DNA of 64,000 bases from Imbricaverruca yamaguchii (Eukaryota > Arthropoda > Thecostraca > Neoverrucidae), in assembly GCA_034440575.1 (NCBI GenBank), contig JAOTOL010001648.1:929501-993500 (forward strand), read 5' to 3'. Under the pieces are notes generated by a model. The model was not told the origin of the DNA. It did no database searches and saw only the letters and a list, made by a program, of their open reading frames with translations. Position numbers and translations under genes: made by a program. Each line of letters begins with the position of its first letter. Position 1 is the first letter of the stretch. Below are positions 32,889-44,020 of the stretch, one piece after another.

Positions 32889-34157
32889 ATTCCTATTTTC
32901 AAGAAACGAGAAAGAGGGAAAGTTGAAAACTATAGGCCAGTAAGTCTCACATCCCTAGTCTGCAAGGTACTCGAATCAATCATCAAGGATAGAATAGTTA
33001 GTTAGTTATCTGGAAGGAAACAGATTGACTCAAGATACTCAACATGGGCTTAGAAAAGGGCGATCGTGTCTCACAAATCTCTTGGACTTTTTTAACTTAG
33101 CCACATAACAATTTGATCAGGGAAATCAGGTTGATGTAGCATACCTTGACTTTAGTAAGGCTTTTGACAAGGTACCCCATAAATGGTTAATGATACAGCT
33201 TCAGTCCCATGGTGATGCAGGTAGCATCTTAAAATGGATAGAGTTGTGGCTTTCAGATAGACAGCAAAGAGTGATGCTCAATGGTACAAAGTCATCATAG
33301 CAAAATGTTCTTAGGGGAGTCCCCCAGGGGTCAGTACTGGGGCCACTACTGTTCATTATGTTTGTAAATAACATTGAAAGTGGCCTAAGCAGTAAGGTTT
33401 GGAAATTTGCGGATAATTTGAAGGTCTTTAGGGCAACAACGGGTCACAATGAGCATATCTCGCTGCAGAAACACTTAGACGAACTTGTGTAGTGGTCCGA
33501 AGAATGGCACATGAAATTTAATTTCGATAAGTGCAAAATCATGCATGTAGTTAAGCAGCATATGAAGGCTCCATACTTGATGGGTAGCCAAGTACTATCA
33601 GTGACTCAACAGGAGAAGGATTTATGTGTTATTCCAAACACAAAATTTGGGGCATCAGAACAGATCAAGGAAGCCAGGAAGAAGGCACTGAAAATGCTTG
33701 GGGCAATAAATAGGAATGTATCATACAGAAGTGAGAAAGTCATCAGAAAGCTTTACTGTACGTATGTCAGGCCATATTTGGAATACTGCATCCAAGCTTG
33801 GTCTCCTAGCTATGAAAAGATTGTTGGCTTCTGGAGAGAGCACAAAAGAGGGCTACAAGAATGGTTAATGGTATAAGCAACCTGGCATATAAGGAAATGA
33901 GGAAAGACAGTATTTCTTCACCAACAGGGTAGTAGAACACTGGAACCAGCTGCCAGTAACCATTGTCAGTAGCAGCACATTGGACGTCTTTAAAAACAGC
34001 ATAGACACTCATTATAAGAATAGAGGACCTGCTTTTCAGTATTCTAGGGAGGGCTGATCGACGGATTTGGTGGGAAACTGGTTGAGTGTCCAGAGTGCAT
34101 CCAAGAAGGGCCCCTGTGGCTCATAGTTGCATAATCTGTTTTGTCTGTATGTCTTTT
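32889..34157 (+). pseudogene. 5'-truncated CR1-like LINE inserted in the 23-bp array
   Basis: An RT relic on the plus strand. NYRPVSLTSLVCKVLE is encoded at about 32930, YLDFSKAFDKVPH at 33145, GVPQGSVLGPLLF at 33320, and the catalytic box at 33406-33417, which reads FADN: the second catalytic Asp is replaced. The thumb follows in the open frame 33511-33876 (FDKCKIMH to YVRPYLEYCIQAWSP), then, after a gap or deletion, WNQLPV and a 3' UTR to about 34157. Several stops and frameshifts are present. It resembles the minus-strand CR1 at 8-12 kb but is clearly a different, older family member. ATGATGTA occurs at both edges (32881-32888 and 34158-34165), a possible target-site duplication. Confidence 0.88.
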
Positions 34158-34370
34158 ATGATGTAGGGAGGGGGTCAGGCAAATGCGATACATGGGAGCT
34201 GTCGCACATAATGCGGTCACGCATGATCGTAGATGATACAGAGAAGCTGTCGCACGTGGACAGGGAAGCCGTCACACGGAATGCAGGATAACCGCCACGT
34301 GTGCTACAGGGGAGTCGTTATATGTGATACAAGGAAGCCGTCAAATTCAGTGATTCAGAGGAGTGATTCA
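34158..34370 (+). repeat. 23-bp minisatellite, right part
   Basis: More diverged copies of the GTCACATGTGATGCAGG unit continue after the LINE, which shows that the array existed before the insertion. Confidence 0.75.
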
Positions 34371-34604
34371 CTTTTCCGTTCAGAAGCTATGTGAATGAAT
34401 ACGTAGGGTCCGCGATGCAGGATCCCAGTAATGCAGGGGACCAGATATACAGAAGACACATGATGATCGGGGTCTATGCTACACATCGATAGTTTATTCG
34501 AGTCTCCATAAAACGGAGTTATGATATCTACGTCAAGTATTCCAAAAGTTGCAGACATTGACACCGGCAACATTGGACTCTACGAATACAAGTAAAAGCA
34601 CACG

Positions 34605-36330
34605 TTAAAACCTGTCGGATACTGAGCACAGAAATACGCATCCCACTCTTCGAGACGGTACACCGCGGTACCCGCCTGCCATGCATCGACAAAGTACTCG
34701 GTCTCCATGTGATGATCGCACCACGGGTCTGTTACGGGATAACAGCTGCCTGATCCCAGCTGATCCCAGATCCCAGCGGCAGACGATCCCAGCTGCTGGC
34801 GGCGCGACGCTGGCAGCTGCGGTGCGCAAGCTCAGTCCGATCACGGGGCGGCTGTGGCTGGCCGCCGTCGACCGCTGGTGTACGGCCGGGCGCGCGCTGC
34901 GCGGCGGTCGATAACCTGTCCACGTGCGTAGTGTTTGGCGCATTGGGTGCATGGCCAGAAGGCGGCGCACGGTCGCAACGCCGCGTTTGTTGAGCGCGTC
35001 ATCAGATGTTCTACGTCCCGGCTCTCGCAGCGCCGTAGTCGCGCATTCAGGTCGGCTGGAGCCGGTCACTATACGAGCGTCGAGATTTATGGCCTTCTGG
35101 ACATGGTTTTCTGCGCTGAAGGGTAGCTGCTGCAGACGCTGATGTTGACGGACTAACGTCTCGACTGGCATGCGCTCTATGTCTTTGGACACGCCGTGGC
35201 ATAGTTTAGCCAGGTCAGCTAATTCCATGTAACATCGTGTAATGATTGTGGCGATGTGCTCGTCCCATGCTGGATGAGGGTCGATGGCGACTCCCAGGAA
35301 CTTGACACGGAGGGAAGTCTAAGTATCGTGGTACCACATTCGAAATAGACGAAAACAAATGATAATGCAATTTTTACATCTGTATTTCTGGATAATATTC
35401 TAGTTTTAGACTGAGTTTCAGCCTGTTCTAAGCGAAGAGGCTGAAACTATAACTGCCTCAGATAAATCCAAAGGCAATATCTCTGGAAATGGCTAACAGC
35501 AATTGCCAGGGATACTGATGCTGATACTGAGCCGTGTTTTAAGGACCCGGATGTTGTATGGTGTGTCAGTGTTGAGAACTGAGTGCCATCAGCGTACGTG
35601 ATGATAACCTTGCAGTACGTATTGTGTCAAATCATTGGTGAAAATCAAGAACAAGACAGGACCCAGTACGGACCCCTGAGCAACACCACGTCACTGCCAG
35701 GTCGCACGGCGATCGCCCTCCTATCGCCTGGGTACTTCCCTGCAGCCAGCCAACCGACTAATCTGATTGCATGCCATACTAGCCGAGTTTGTCCAGGATA
35801 TGACCGTACACCTTGACCATCATTGACCACCACTGTCAAACAACTTCGAGGTGTCGACGGTAACGAGTGACGTCACCACCATTGTGTCAGGTGTTCAGTA
35901 CACGACAGGGTCGAGCAGTCGACAGCCTCCTCCGTGGACAAGTCGGGCCGAACTCCGCACTGTTGCGGCCACAGAAAGCAATGGCAGGTGAGGAATGTCA
36001 TAAGCCGAGTTAAACCACATAGCTTGGCCGCCATGGGGAGGCTAAAAACAGGCCTGCAATTACTCGATTCACGTTTGTCTCCTTCCATGTGAACTGGAAT
36101 GGCAGCAGCTGCTTTCCACTGCACAGGCAGGCCACAATTCACGGTGCATGAGCTGATGATGTGCAGCAGCTAAGGTCCTATGACGGGAGTAGGCAGCCTC
36201 AGGATCCAAATGGTGATGCCGCAGAACCTTCGATGCGGCGTAATATGCCCATGTGCTGAAGCGCAACGGATAGTTCCAGGAGCGCGGTCTGGCGCGACTA
36301 GAGCGCGTAGACAGCATAGACGACAATCTT
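34605..36330 (-). pseudogene. Decayed LINE reverse transcriptase, different family
   Basis: Minus strand, read from 36330 downward. RT fingers are visible in the frame 35873-36142 (AAAIPVHMEGDKRESSNCRP, then QCGVRPDLSTEEAV). Palm pieces lie at 35640-35840, followed by GSVLGPVLFLIFTNDL just below. The catalytic box at about 35585-35605 reads YADG rather than YADD. The thumb lies near 35230-35310 (VKFLGVAIDPHPAWDEHI). The C-terminal region in 34605-35228 includes VQKAINLDARIVTG, and RRAASSWDRLPL survives in another frame near 34790. Several frameshifts and the lost Asp make it non-functional. The motifs fit a Jockey/CR1/L2-like LINE but not the 8-12 kb family. Part of it is duplicated at 36660-36966. 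Confidence 0.8.
35414..35448. repeat. Perfect hairpin within the LINE relic
   Basis: AGTTTCAGCCT (35414-35424) pairs exactly with AGGCTGAAACT (35438-35448), 13-base loop. Confidence 0.75.
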
Positions 36331-36659
36331 TTGTTGCGCTTCGTAATTTCGTCGTTTGATTATATTTATCATCGTGGTATGTACTTGTTTTGTGGCCGGG
36401 AGCACAGTTTGTGCATCATGGAAAAAAAAGTCTAACTACATTGAAGGATTTATTCAGCTGCAAGCGTTTAATGTCAGGGGATTGTGTCGGTCCCGCAAGA
36501 AGCACTGCATAGGCGTACCTGGGGCACTGGGGAATCAAGAAACTTCAGTTTTTCCGTTATTTTTAGGATAAATTAAAAACAACATAAAGCGACTGGGATG
36601 GTAAACAACAAAAAACAAACGCTTATATTGTGTTGCATCAGATCTGGATAGCTCAACGC

Positions 36660-36966
36660 TTCGACGTGTCGCACTCTGTGTCTCTGGACACGCTGTGGCG
36701 TATTTTAGCCAGGTCAACTAATACCATGTAGCATCGTGGAATGATTGTAGTGATGTGCTCGTCCCATGCTGGGTGAGGGTCGATGGCGAGTCCCAGCAAC
36801 TTGACACGGAGAGAAGACTAAATTTCGTCGTTTTAGAAATCGACTGAAAAATAATGATCTTGGAGTTTTTACGGCTGTATTTCTGTACGGATAGTATTTC
36901 AGTTTTAGACAGGTTTGTTTCCGCTTGCTCTATGCAAAGAGGCTGAAAATTAAATGGCCTAAGCAA
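36660..36966 (-). pseudogene. Second copy of the LINE thumb region
   Basis: Closely parallels 35190-35450 in the same orientation. It shares GACACGCTGTGGCGTA-like, GATGTGCTCGTCCCATGCTG and GGTCGATGGCGA words and, on the minus strand, SKTEILSVQKY. Either a local duplication or a second truncated insertion of the same LINE family. Confidence 0.7.
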
Positions 36967-38935
36967 AATGTAAGGTCAGCATCTCTGGAAATTCCTTGTA
37001 GCAATTGCCAGAAATACTGCACTTGAATCGTGAAGCGTTGTAGAAATGTAAGTAATACGATGTATGGAACGTTTCAGCCCTCCTTTGAGCGAGTGGAGAA
37101 AATTCAACTTCAAGCGGCTTTTCTTTATGATCGCCGAGCGACGAGGGACCCTCTGGGCAGAATTTGGGAAGACTGGTGATGCATTTTTTGCGTGCTTTGC
37201 GTGTGTGTGCATCTTTTGATACAAAAAGCCGTGTCATGTCAGCTGACTGACCTATGACCTCATGACTGGAGGCATGTTTGGTGACAGCTTCACAAAACTG
37301 CAGCTTTGCATATCGACAGCGGCAAACTGTTTGCAAGTTGCGTTAGGGTGCATGCTTGATGTGCTCATAGCAGCTAACGGCCACCCGAACAGGCGCATTT
37401 GGATGCTCATGAAAAATCAAAATGTTCTCCGGACCCTTACTACTGACCTTTCTAGAGTGCTCCGAGATCACTGAGCCAGAAGTGAAGCTTCCTGTGTCTT
37501 GAGTGGATGGAGCCCCTCCCCCAATGAAGTCTGAATTCAATATTTTTAACATGGGACATATGAGGCCAGCCACTTAAGGTTGTTTTGGCTAGCCCATGAA
37601 ATACAGCCCGTCCCTGAAGGCCAGCCCTTGAAGGTTGCTCACCCATTGCTTATCCGCCTGCCTCCCCTGCTCCCAGTGATTATTGTGCTGTGACTACGCC
37701 CCAGCCTGACTTCGTATGGATGTACGTCTGCAGGACTTCAAATTACAAGCTGCTTGGAGGAGTGGCGACTCCCAATCGAATGCAGATCAGCAAAGACCAT
37801 GCCTGCATATTGATCTGTGATGTGTTCTGTTGTTCTATTGAACCTAATCCTGAGTGCACCACTGTTGTTATTGGGGCTTAGGGGCGTATTAACTGCATAG
37901 GTTGTACAGCGCCCTGAGGGTACCACTGAATACTCTGTAAGTACATGGAGTCATGTGACCCTTGACGGTGGAAGTCCAAGAACAAAAGCCTGGAAATGTC
38001 CAAATGGGATGGTGGTGGTGGTGGGGGTTGGGGGTGAGGGGTGGGGATGGGGGTGAGGGGTGGAGGTGGGGGCTTAGTTCAGTTCAGGGGCAACTCTCGG
38101 TGCATCTCTAACACTCGGTACTTTGAGCACAGACAAGTATGAAAAAAACTCCACAACTGCATACTACATATTGCACGTTCAATCCAAGGAATGAACCAAA
38201 TTGAGACTATGAAGCCTTGATTCGCCCAATGTCCCATCATCTGTAAAATGCTATGTCGATGAACGTAGTTCCCGATTGTGATGGGGTGACTAGCCCCCAC
38301 CCTTCCCCCACCCTCCTCCGCCAATGCTTTTTGCCGGGGCACCTCTGATTAGAGAGAAGCGCTCCTTTGGCTGAAAAGGAGAAATCACTCGAGCATCCTT
38401 GCAGGAGCGCAGGATGCTTGCGTGCACCCCTTACAATTTTCACCCGAAAGACCACCCGAGTACAAAAGACGCCCATCCAACATGCTGGAGCGCACCCTCT
38501 TGCGCTTAAAAAAGTCAAAGGCATACTCTGAATGCAAAGGCACCCTCCCCAGGACACTCAAGTACAGCCCACACCCCGTCAAGTGTTATCGATCAGTGAC
38601 GTCGCTCCAGATAAGCCGGCGCCCCGTGAAAATTGGTCCTTCACCTTTTCCGTCTTCCGTCTGCCACTGGCTTCGCCATGCATCTAATAATCATGTCATA
38701 CCATTTGTAGCCAAACTAATATTCTAGTTATATTACTGTTTCTATATATTCTACATTTATTAGTTGTATATTATGTTGATTTGGATAGACAAACTGCAAT
38801 ATTCTTCGGTTTCATCATAATCTACCACAAAGGTAGCATACATGTTGAGGTCGCGGAAGCTGAGTGGGCAGGGCGGCGAACTCCTGATCGTAAGACATGG
38901 GCGGGAATACAGAAGACCTACGACACAGACGGCCC
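36967..38935. other. Unannotated, with a G-rich stretch
   Basis: No gene is recognised. 37990-38075 is G-rich with many GGTGGGG and GGGGTGAGGGG words and could form G-quadruplexes. A dispersed-repeat copy lies at 37869-37915. Confidence 0.4.
37869..37915 (+). repeat. Dispersed repeat fragment, copy 2
   Basis: Similar to 26521-26570, same orientation. Confidence 0.4.
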
Positions 38936-38939
38936 ACGA

Positions 38940-39420
38940 TTGGAACGGCCAGTGATGCAGAGGGTCGTAACACAGGGAGTCAGAATTGCAGAAGGGTCGT
39001 GATGCAGAGGGTCGTAACACAGGGAGTCAGGGATGTAGGGGGCCTGTGATGCAAGGGGTTGTAACACACAGAGTCGGGGATGAAGAAGGCTCGTGATGCA
39101 GAGGGTCATAGCACAGGGAGTCAGGGATGCGGAAGGCCCGTGATGCAGAGAGTCGTAACACATCTAGTCGGGAATGCAGGGGCCAGTGGTGCAGAGAGTC
39201 ATAACACACTCAGTCTGAGATACAGAGGGCCTGTGATGCAGAGGGTCGTAACACACGTAGTCCGGGATGCAGGAGGCCCGTTGGAGGGTCGTAACACACT
39301 GAGTCTGAGATGTAGAGGGCCTGTGGTGCAGAGGGTCATAACACACTGAGTCTGAGATGTAGAGGGCCAGTGGTGCAGAGGGTCTTAACACACTGAGTCG
39401 GAGATGCAGGAGGCCCGCGC
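38940..39420 (+). repeat. 47-bp minisatellite, about 10 copies
   Basis: The unit contains GATGCAGAGGGTCGTAACAC followed by AGGGAGTCAGGGATGCAG. Later copies carry ACTGAGTCTGAGAT variants. Copy length varies by a few bases. Confidence 0.9.
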
Positions 39421-39700
39421 CACAGACGGCCCGCGGTAGGGACGGCCCGCAGGACGGGTCGTGCACCATGGGCTGTTCGGTGTCGCGCCGGCGGCACGGT
39501 GCATTGATCCGGTCACATTTCACAGCTGTGACGAGGCCGGCCGTCACTGGGCGTGCACGGGCGCCGCGCGCCTGGTCGTCACAGCCGCCCTCAGCCGCCC
39601 ACAGCCGCCCACAGCCGCCCACAGCCGCCCACAGCCGTCCGCAGCCGCCCACAGCTGCCCGCAGCCGCCGCCGCCCGGCGCGTCACGGGCATTGGGCGCC
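39421..39700. repeat. GC-rich segment with a 10-bp AGCCGCCCAC repeat
   Basis: CpG-dense DNA directly after the 47-bp array. It includes about eight copies of AGCCGCCCAC at 39585-39665. Confidence 0.75.
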
Positions 39701-39734
39701 GCTTACCGTCACTGGGATGCTACCATCACTGGTC

Positions 39735-39945
39735 GTCTGTTCCCGTCATCGTGTGTGTTTCCGTCCTTGGGTGTGTATCGCCGTCCTTGGGTGTGTGTCG
39801 CCGTCCCTGGTTGTGTTCCCCTCCCTGGCTGTGTGTCGTCCTTGGGTGTATTTTTGTCCGTCCCTGGGTGTATGTCGCCATCCCTGGGTGTGTGTCACCG
39901 TCCGTGGGTGTGTGTGTCACCGTCCGTGGGTGTGTGCTGCCACCT
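39735..39945 (+). repeat. TGGGTGTGTGTC minisatellite, about 24 bp
   Basis: Units like CGTCCTTGGGTGTGTGTCGC recur with irregular lengths from 18 to 27 bp. Confidence 0.8.
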
Positions 39946-40009
39946 CTGGTTCTGGCTAATGTCAGGGAATGTTGACGACCTTACCGTGTGTTGCTGTTGC
40001 GGCGCCTGT

Positions 40010-40410
40010 CTGGCACCACTGTCTGGTTGGTACTACTGTCTGTCTGCCTGTCTGTGTGGCACCACTGTATATCTGGCACCACTGTCCGTCTGCCTGGTAC
40101 TGCTGTCTGTCTGGTACCTCTGTCTGTTTTGTGCCACTGCCTGGCACCACTGCAGTGGTGCCAGGCAGTGGCTCTGTTGGCACCACTGTCTGTCTGGTAC
40201 CACTGTCTGTCTGGTACCACTGTCTGTCTGCCTATCTGTCTGATACCTCTGTCTGTCTGGCACCACTGTCTGTCTGCCTGTCCGTCTGGTAACACTGTCT
40301 TTGTGGTACCACTATCTGTCTGGCACCACTGTTTGTATGCCTATATGTCTAGTACTACTGTCTGTCTGGTACTACTATCTGTCTGGTGCCTCTATCTGGC
40401 GACTGCGACA
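40010..40410 (+). repeat. CTGTCTGTCTGGTACCA minisatellite, about 18-23 bp
   Basis: Units mix CACCACTGTCTGTCTGG and GTACCACTGTCTG. The array contains a 40-bp perfect palindrome at 40133-40172. Confidence 0.85.
40133..40172. repeat. 40-bp perfect palindrome
   Basis: GCCACTGCCTGGCACCACTG followed immediately by its exact reverse complement, centred on CTGCAG. It has no loop, so the array units switch orientation here. Confidence 0.95.
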
Positions 40411-40534
40411 CCTGCAGTACGGCAGTCGGCAGTCGCCGCTGTGGTTTCGTCACGCTCAGCTGATGCCGTTACGGTGGCATCAAAACACATCTCCCACTTC
40501 AATGACGCAACGGTTGGTGCATGTGGCCAACTGT

Positions 40535-40612
40535 CGACCGAAATATCGCCAGCTGCCGTGGTGGTCTCGGCGAAATATCGCCAGCTGCTGTGGTGTTTTC
40601 GGCGAAATATCC
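40535..40612 (+). repeat. 32-bp minisatellite, short block
   Basis: Two to three copies of a unit with GGCGAAATATCGCCAGCTGC then CGTGGTGTT. The same unit fills 43783-44020 in the same orientation, although the sequence inside the two blocks is inverted. Confidence 0.85.
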
Positions 40613-41303
40613 CCAGAGCCTGGGGATTACAGAACAAATCGAACAGGCAAAGGGGTGATTGTCCACCCTCATGTCTCAGATTTTGGGAAAAATTGGTGCA
40701 TGTGGTCATCTTCTGCCCTGAATCCACCTATGCAAATTTTACTTCGATCAGTTCAACGTTTCAGGAGTTATGGCCTCTAGCATTTCTGGAAGGCACCAAA
40801 TTTTGGACAAATTTGGTGGCCAATAACTAAGTTAATTTTCAGTCAAAATATAAATATCCAGACGTTTTTGGACTCGCAGAAATTATAGGGATTCTGGTAA
40901 TATTTGCAATATGTGATGAATAATAAAAGAGTTACTCCAAGACCTCAGGTCAGGTGAACGACGGTGGCTTCGATGCCCGTGAAATGTTTGTTTTTTTAAT
41001 TGGCAGTATGGAAGGACCATGTTTTGGCTTGATATATAGCAATAAAAGGGGTCTTTGCTATAAATCCTCATTTGGAGAGCGCAAGCTTTACCATATTTAA
41101 AGTGTTTCGAGGATTGAGCTACAAACTCGGCCGTGCCTCCGTCCAATATATGCAGTCTGATATATGCATATATTTCGTATATCCAATATATGCAGTTTGA
41201 TAGCACATACCAACGCGTTCACTGACATTGTGTACATGATGGACGGCTTCATAAAGTAGTAATGCACAAAGCTGTATACTATTCATAAAGCTAACGAACG
41301 ATA

Positions 41304-41520
41304 ATGGGGGAATTCTAGAACGACTCGACCAGGCAAAGAGGTGATTGTCCATCCTCACATCTCATAATTTGAGCAAATATTTGATGCATAGGATTATCCT
41401 ATCCCCTGAATCCTCCTGGTAAAATTGTGTTTCGATCAGGTCAACGGCTCAAGAGTAATAGCCTCGGGTATTTCTGGAAGGCCACGCTGCAAGGATACGC
41501 CCGGTGGCGTAACTTTGCAT
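41304..41520 (+). repeat. Internal copy of the arm's outer 210 bp
   Basis: Matches the left arm start (about 40614-40830) in direct orientation, sharing AGGTGATTGTCCATCCTCA, CCCTGAATCC and ATTTCTGGAAGG. Confidence 0.8.
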
Positions 41521-41619
41521 AATTACCGTAGAAATGCTTAAGTACATTTAATAGCTTGTGTGGAAAGTGCCCTTGTGTGGAAAGTGTCCTTAAGAGGTCC
41601 ACCCTGAGGGCTAGCAAGG

Positions 41620-42830
41620 ACCGTGAAGACCAAGAGCGGAGCAAAGTGAAGCAAAGAGGACCTGCCAGAGAGTTGGAGTGCCTATACCAGCTGGAAAGAG
41701 CAGCCTCAGCTGGAATTGACCCCTGACGCTATTCTATCCTGCATTTACGGCTGAAGAATAAACAGGCACGTGAGGGTCTGAGAAGGCTGGGACGGTCTTC
41801 GGGTCCGAAAGGGCACCTGATGGATCTACAGGACCCGTGCGAGCTGAAGAGGACAAGTGAGGGTCCATCTCAGATCTGAAATTATCCGAGATGAGAGCTA
41901 GACAAGACTACTGGGAACTGTGATGGGTCCCTACAAGCAGGAGAGGGCCTTAAGTGATGCAAAGGATCTTCTGAGCGTCAGAGAGGACTGGACTAGGATT
42001 CTTCTGATGTTGAGAGCAGCCCCTAATGGATGAACACGGCCATTCGAGAGGAAAATCTTCTTGTTTGCTGGCAATTGAGGTGAGGAATACCGAGGGGCCC
42101 CTAAAAAATTTCCCAACCCCCCCCCCCACCGGAAAAAAAGGGGGGGGGAAAAAAAAATAAATAAAAAAAAAAAAAAAAAGCCTTAGAGCTAGAATGGACT
42201 CGTAACCACGATAGCTGTCGATACCTAGGAAGGATCCCTGATAGCATGAGAAGGCCCTTGGGGACGAATATAGTTCCCTGAGAGCTAATAATATTCCCTA
42301 GGTCAATGACTGAGGAATACTGACGGTCATATGTCAGAGCTAGAAAGCTCTTGAAGCTAGAAAGACTCAAGGACAGGGAAGGGCCCCAACAGCTGGAGAG
42401 GAACCCTGACGATTGGAAATTGTCACTAAGCACTAGAGGGGACTGGATTGGGATGACAAGAGGCTTGAAGGAGGTTCCTATGAGCCGAACGGGGCACCCT
42501 GAAGTCTAAAGATTCCCTAGGGGCTAACGATCGCTGTGAGGAATATTGAGAGCCAATTCCAGAACTAGAATGTCATTGCCAGCCCGAACAACTTGAGGAG
42601 TAGGGAAGTCCCGCGAGAGCTGGAGCGGAACGAACTGTGATGCATCTGAGGCTTGGTGGAAACACTGGTGGATGAACAGGGTCACCTAAGAGCTAAGGGG
42701 GAGTTCCGAGAGCTGGCGATATTTGAGGGAAATTGTGAGGCCCGCCTCAGAGCTGCTTTGTCACGAAGGAAGAGGTTGAGAAGGTCACTGCGAGCCTCGC
42801 AGGTCGCTTTACGAAGGATCTCACCGTAAA
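41620..42830. repeat. Degenerate internal repeat, GAGAGCTAGA/GGTCCCTGA words
   Basis: Words such as GAGAGCTAG, GGACTGG, CCCTGA(G/T)AGC and TGAGGAATA recur with uneven spacing of about 50-70 bp. It looks like an old tandem array filling the element's interior. Confidence 0.4.
42108..42180. other. Homopolymer block (C, G, A runs), possibly poor sequence
   Basis: Runs of C, G and A follow one another without a unit, as in the 7.8-8.2 kb block but shorter. Confidence 0.6.
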
Positions 42831-43467
42831 GGGAACGCAAAAAACTTCACAAGTTCTCGCCTGTTGTTGTTACGACCGTTTTAGTACATGAATTATCGAA
42901 AGGCGAGGAACGTGTCGTGAAAGTGTCACGATAGGTGGACAAAGACAAGCTAGACGCGAGACAGAAACAATCTGTGCACATATGAAACATGGTTTGTTAC
43001 CGCAGCCACTTGCAGATTTGTGCGTTGATCTGTCTTTGAGCATATACCAAAAACTTTGGATCGTTTCCATGCCCTGAAACATGCAAACGGTACTTCGATG
43101 CACTTCGGACGGGGCATGGTTGTGACGTGATGTACCTCCTTATTTCTCAGTGGGATACATGTTTGTTCTAAACATACAATGATTATGTAACCACGGTGTA
43201 TACATTGCCCTCATGAATCCCTACGGATCCTGTTTTCTGTGAAAGTACAGGCATTATCAGATGTCAGGAAGTGTTCTCGGCGAAGAAGTTAGCGGCTTGG
43301 CGAAGAAGTGCTCTTGGACGGAGAAGTTAGTAGCTGTCTTCGAAAGCCTTCAAACATGGTAAAGTCTGCGCTCTCCAAATAAGAATCTATAGAACAAGTA
43401 CCTATTTTTTATTTGCTGTATATCAAGCCAAAATATGGCCCTTCCATTCTGTTAATACAAAATTAAC

Positions 43468-43510
43468 GGGCATCAAGGTCACCGGAGGCCACGTGACCTG
43501 ATGCCCGTGT
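43468..43510. repeat. Hairpin nested in the right arm
   Basis: ACGGGCATCAAGGTCAC pairs with GTGACCTGATGCCCGT across a loop of about ten bases, with one bulge. Confidence 0.75.
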
Positions 43511-43782
43511 TCAATACTTCCGAGTTCAAAGATGTACGGATATTTGTCACTTTGATTGATAATTCACTTAGTTATCAGCCACCGAACACAGCCTTGCAGG
43601 ATGGCCTTCCAGACATGCCCGAGGCTATACCTCCTGAACGGTTGACCTGATCGAAGTAAAATTTGCACAGGTGGATTCAGGGCGTAAGGTAACTCTATAA
43701 ACTCATTTTGATCAAAATCTGAGACATGAGGGTGTCGGGCCCTGGTCGGTATGTTGTGGAATGCCCAAGCTGCTCCTTGTGT

Positions 43783-44020
43783 TCCCGGCGAAATATCGCC
43801 AGCTGCCGTGGTGTTCCAGGCGAAATATCGCCAGCTGCCGTGGTGTTCCCGGCAAAATATCTCCAGCTGCCGTGGTGTTCCCGGAGAAGCATCGCTAGCT
43901 GCCGTGGTGTCCCCAGCGAAATATCTCCAAACACCGTGATGTTCCCGGCGAAATATCGCCAGCTGCCATGGCATTTCCGGCAAAATATCTCCAGCTGTCA
44001 TGGTGTACCCGGCAACATAT
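43783..44020 (+). repeat. 32-bp minisatellite, long block
   Basis: About seven copies of the GGCGAAATATCGCCAGCTGC unit. Each unit holds a near-palindrome (GGCGA, four bases, TCGCC) and CAGCTG. Confidence 0.92.

Larger units (their letters stand above)
40614..43785. mobile_element. Element with long inverted arms, 3.2 kb
   Basis: The left arm (about 40614-41108) and the reverse complement of the right arm (about 43352-43785) run colinearly over roughly 430-500 bp. Shared landmarks in the same order are CACCCTCATGTCTCAGATTTTG, CTGAATCCACCT, AATAACTAAGT, GATGCCCGT, CCATGTTTTGGCTTGATATA and TTTGGAGAGCGCA. The interior 41109-43351 has no coding capacity. Identity is moderate, so the structure is old. 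It fits a foldback or MULE-like non-autonomous DNA transposon with long terminal inverted repeats. Both outer edges adjoin the same 32-bp minisatellite. A third, single copy of the outer 210 bp lies inside at 41304-41520. The outermost boundaries and the target duplication are not resolved. Confidence 0.75.

Noticed and set aside
34681..35142. Plus-strand frames opposite the third LINE
   Set aside because: Shadows of the minus-strand RT relic.
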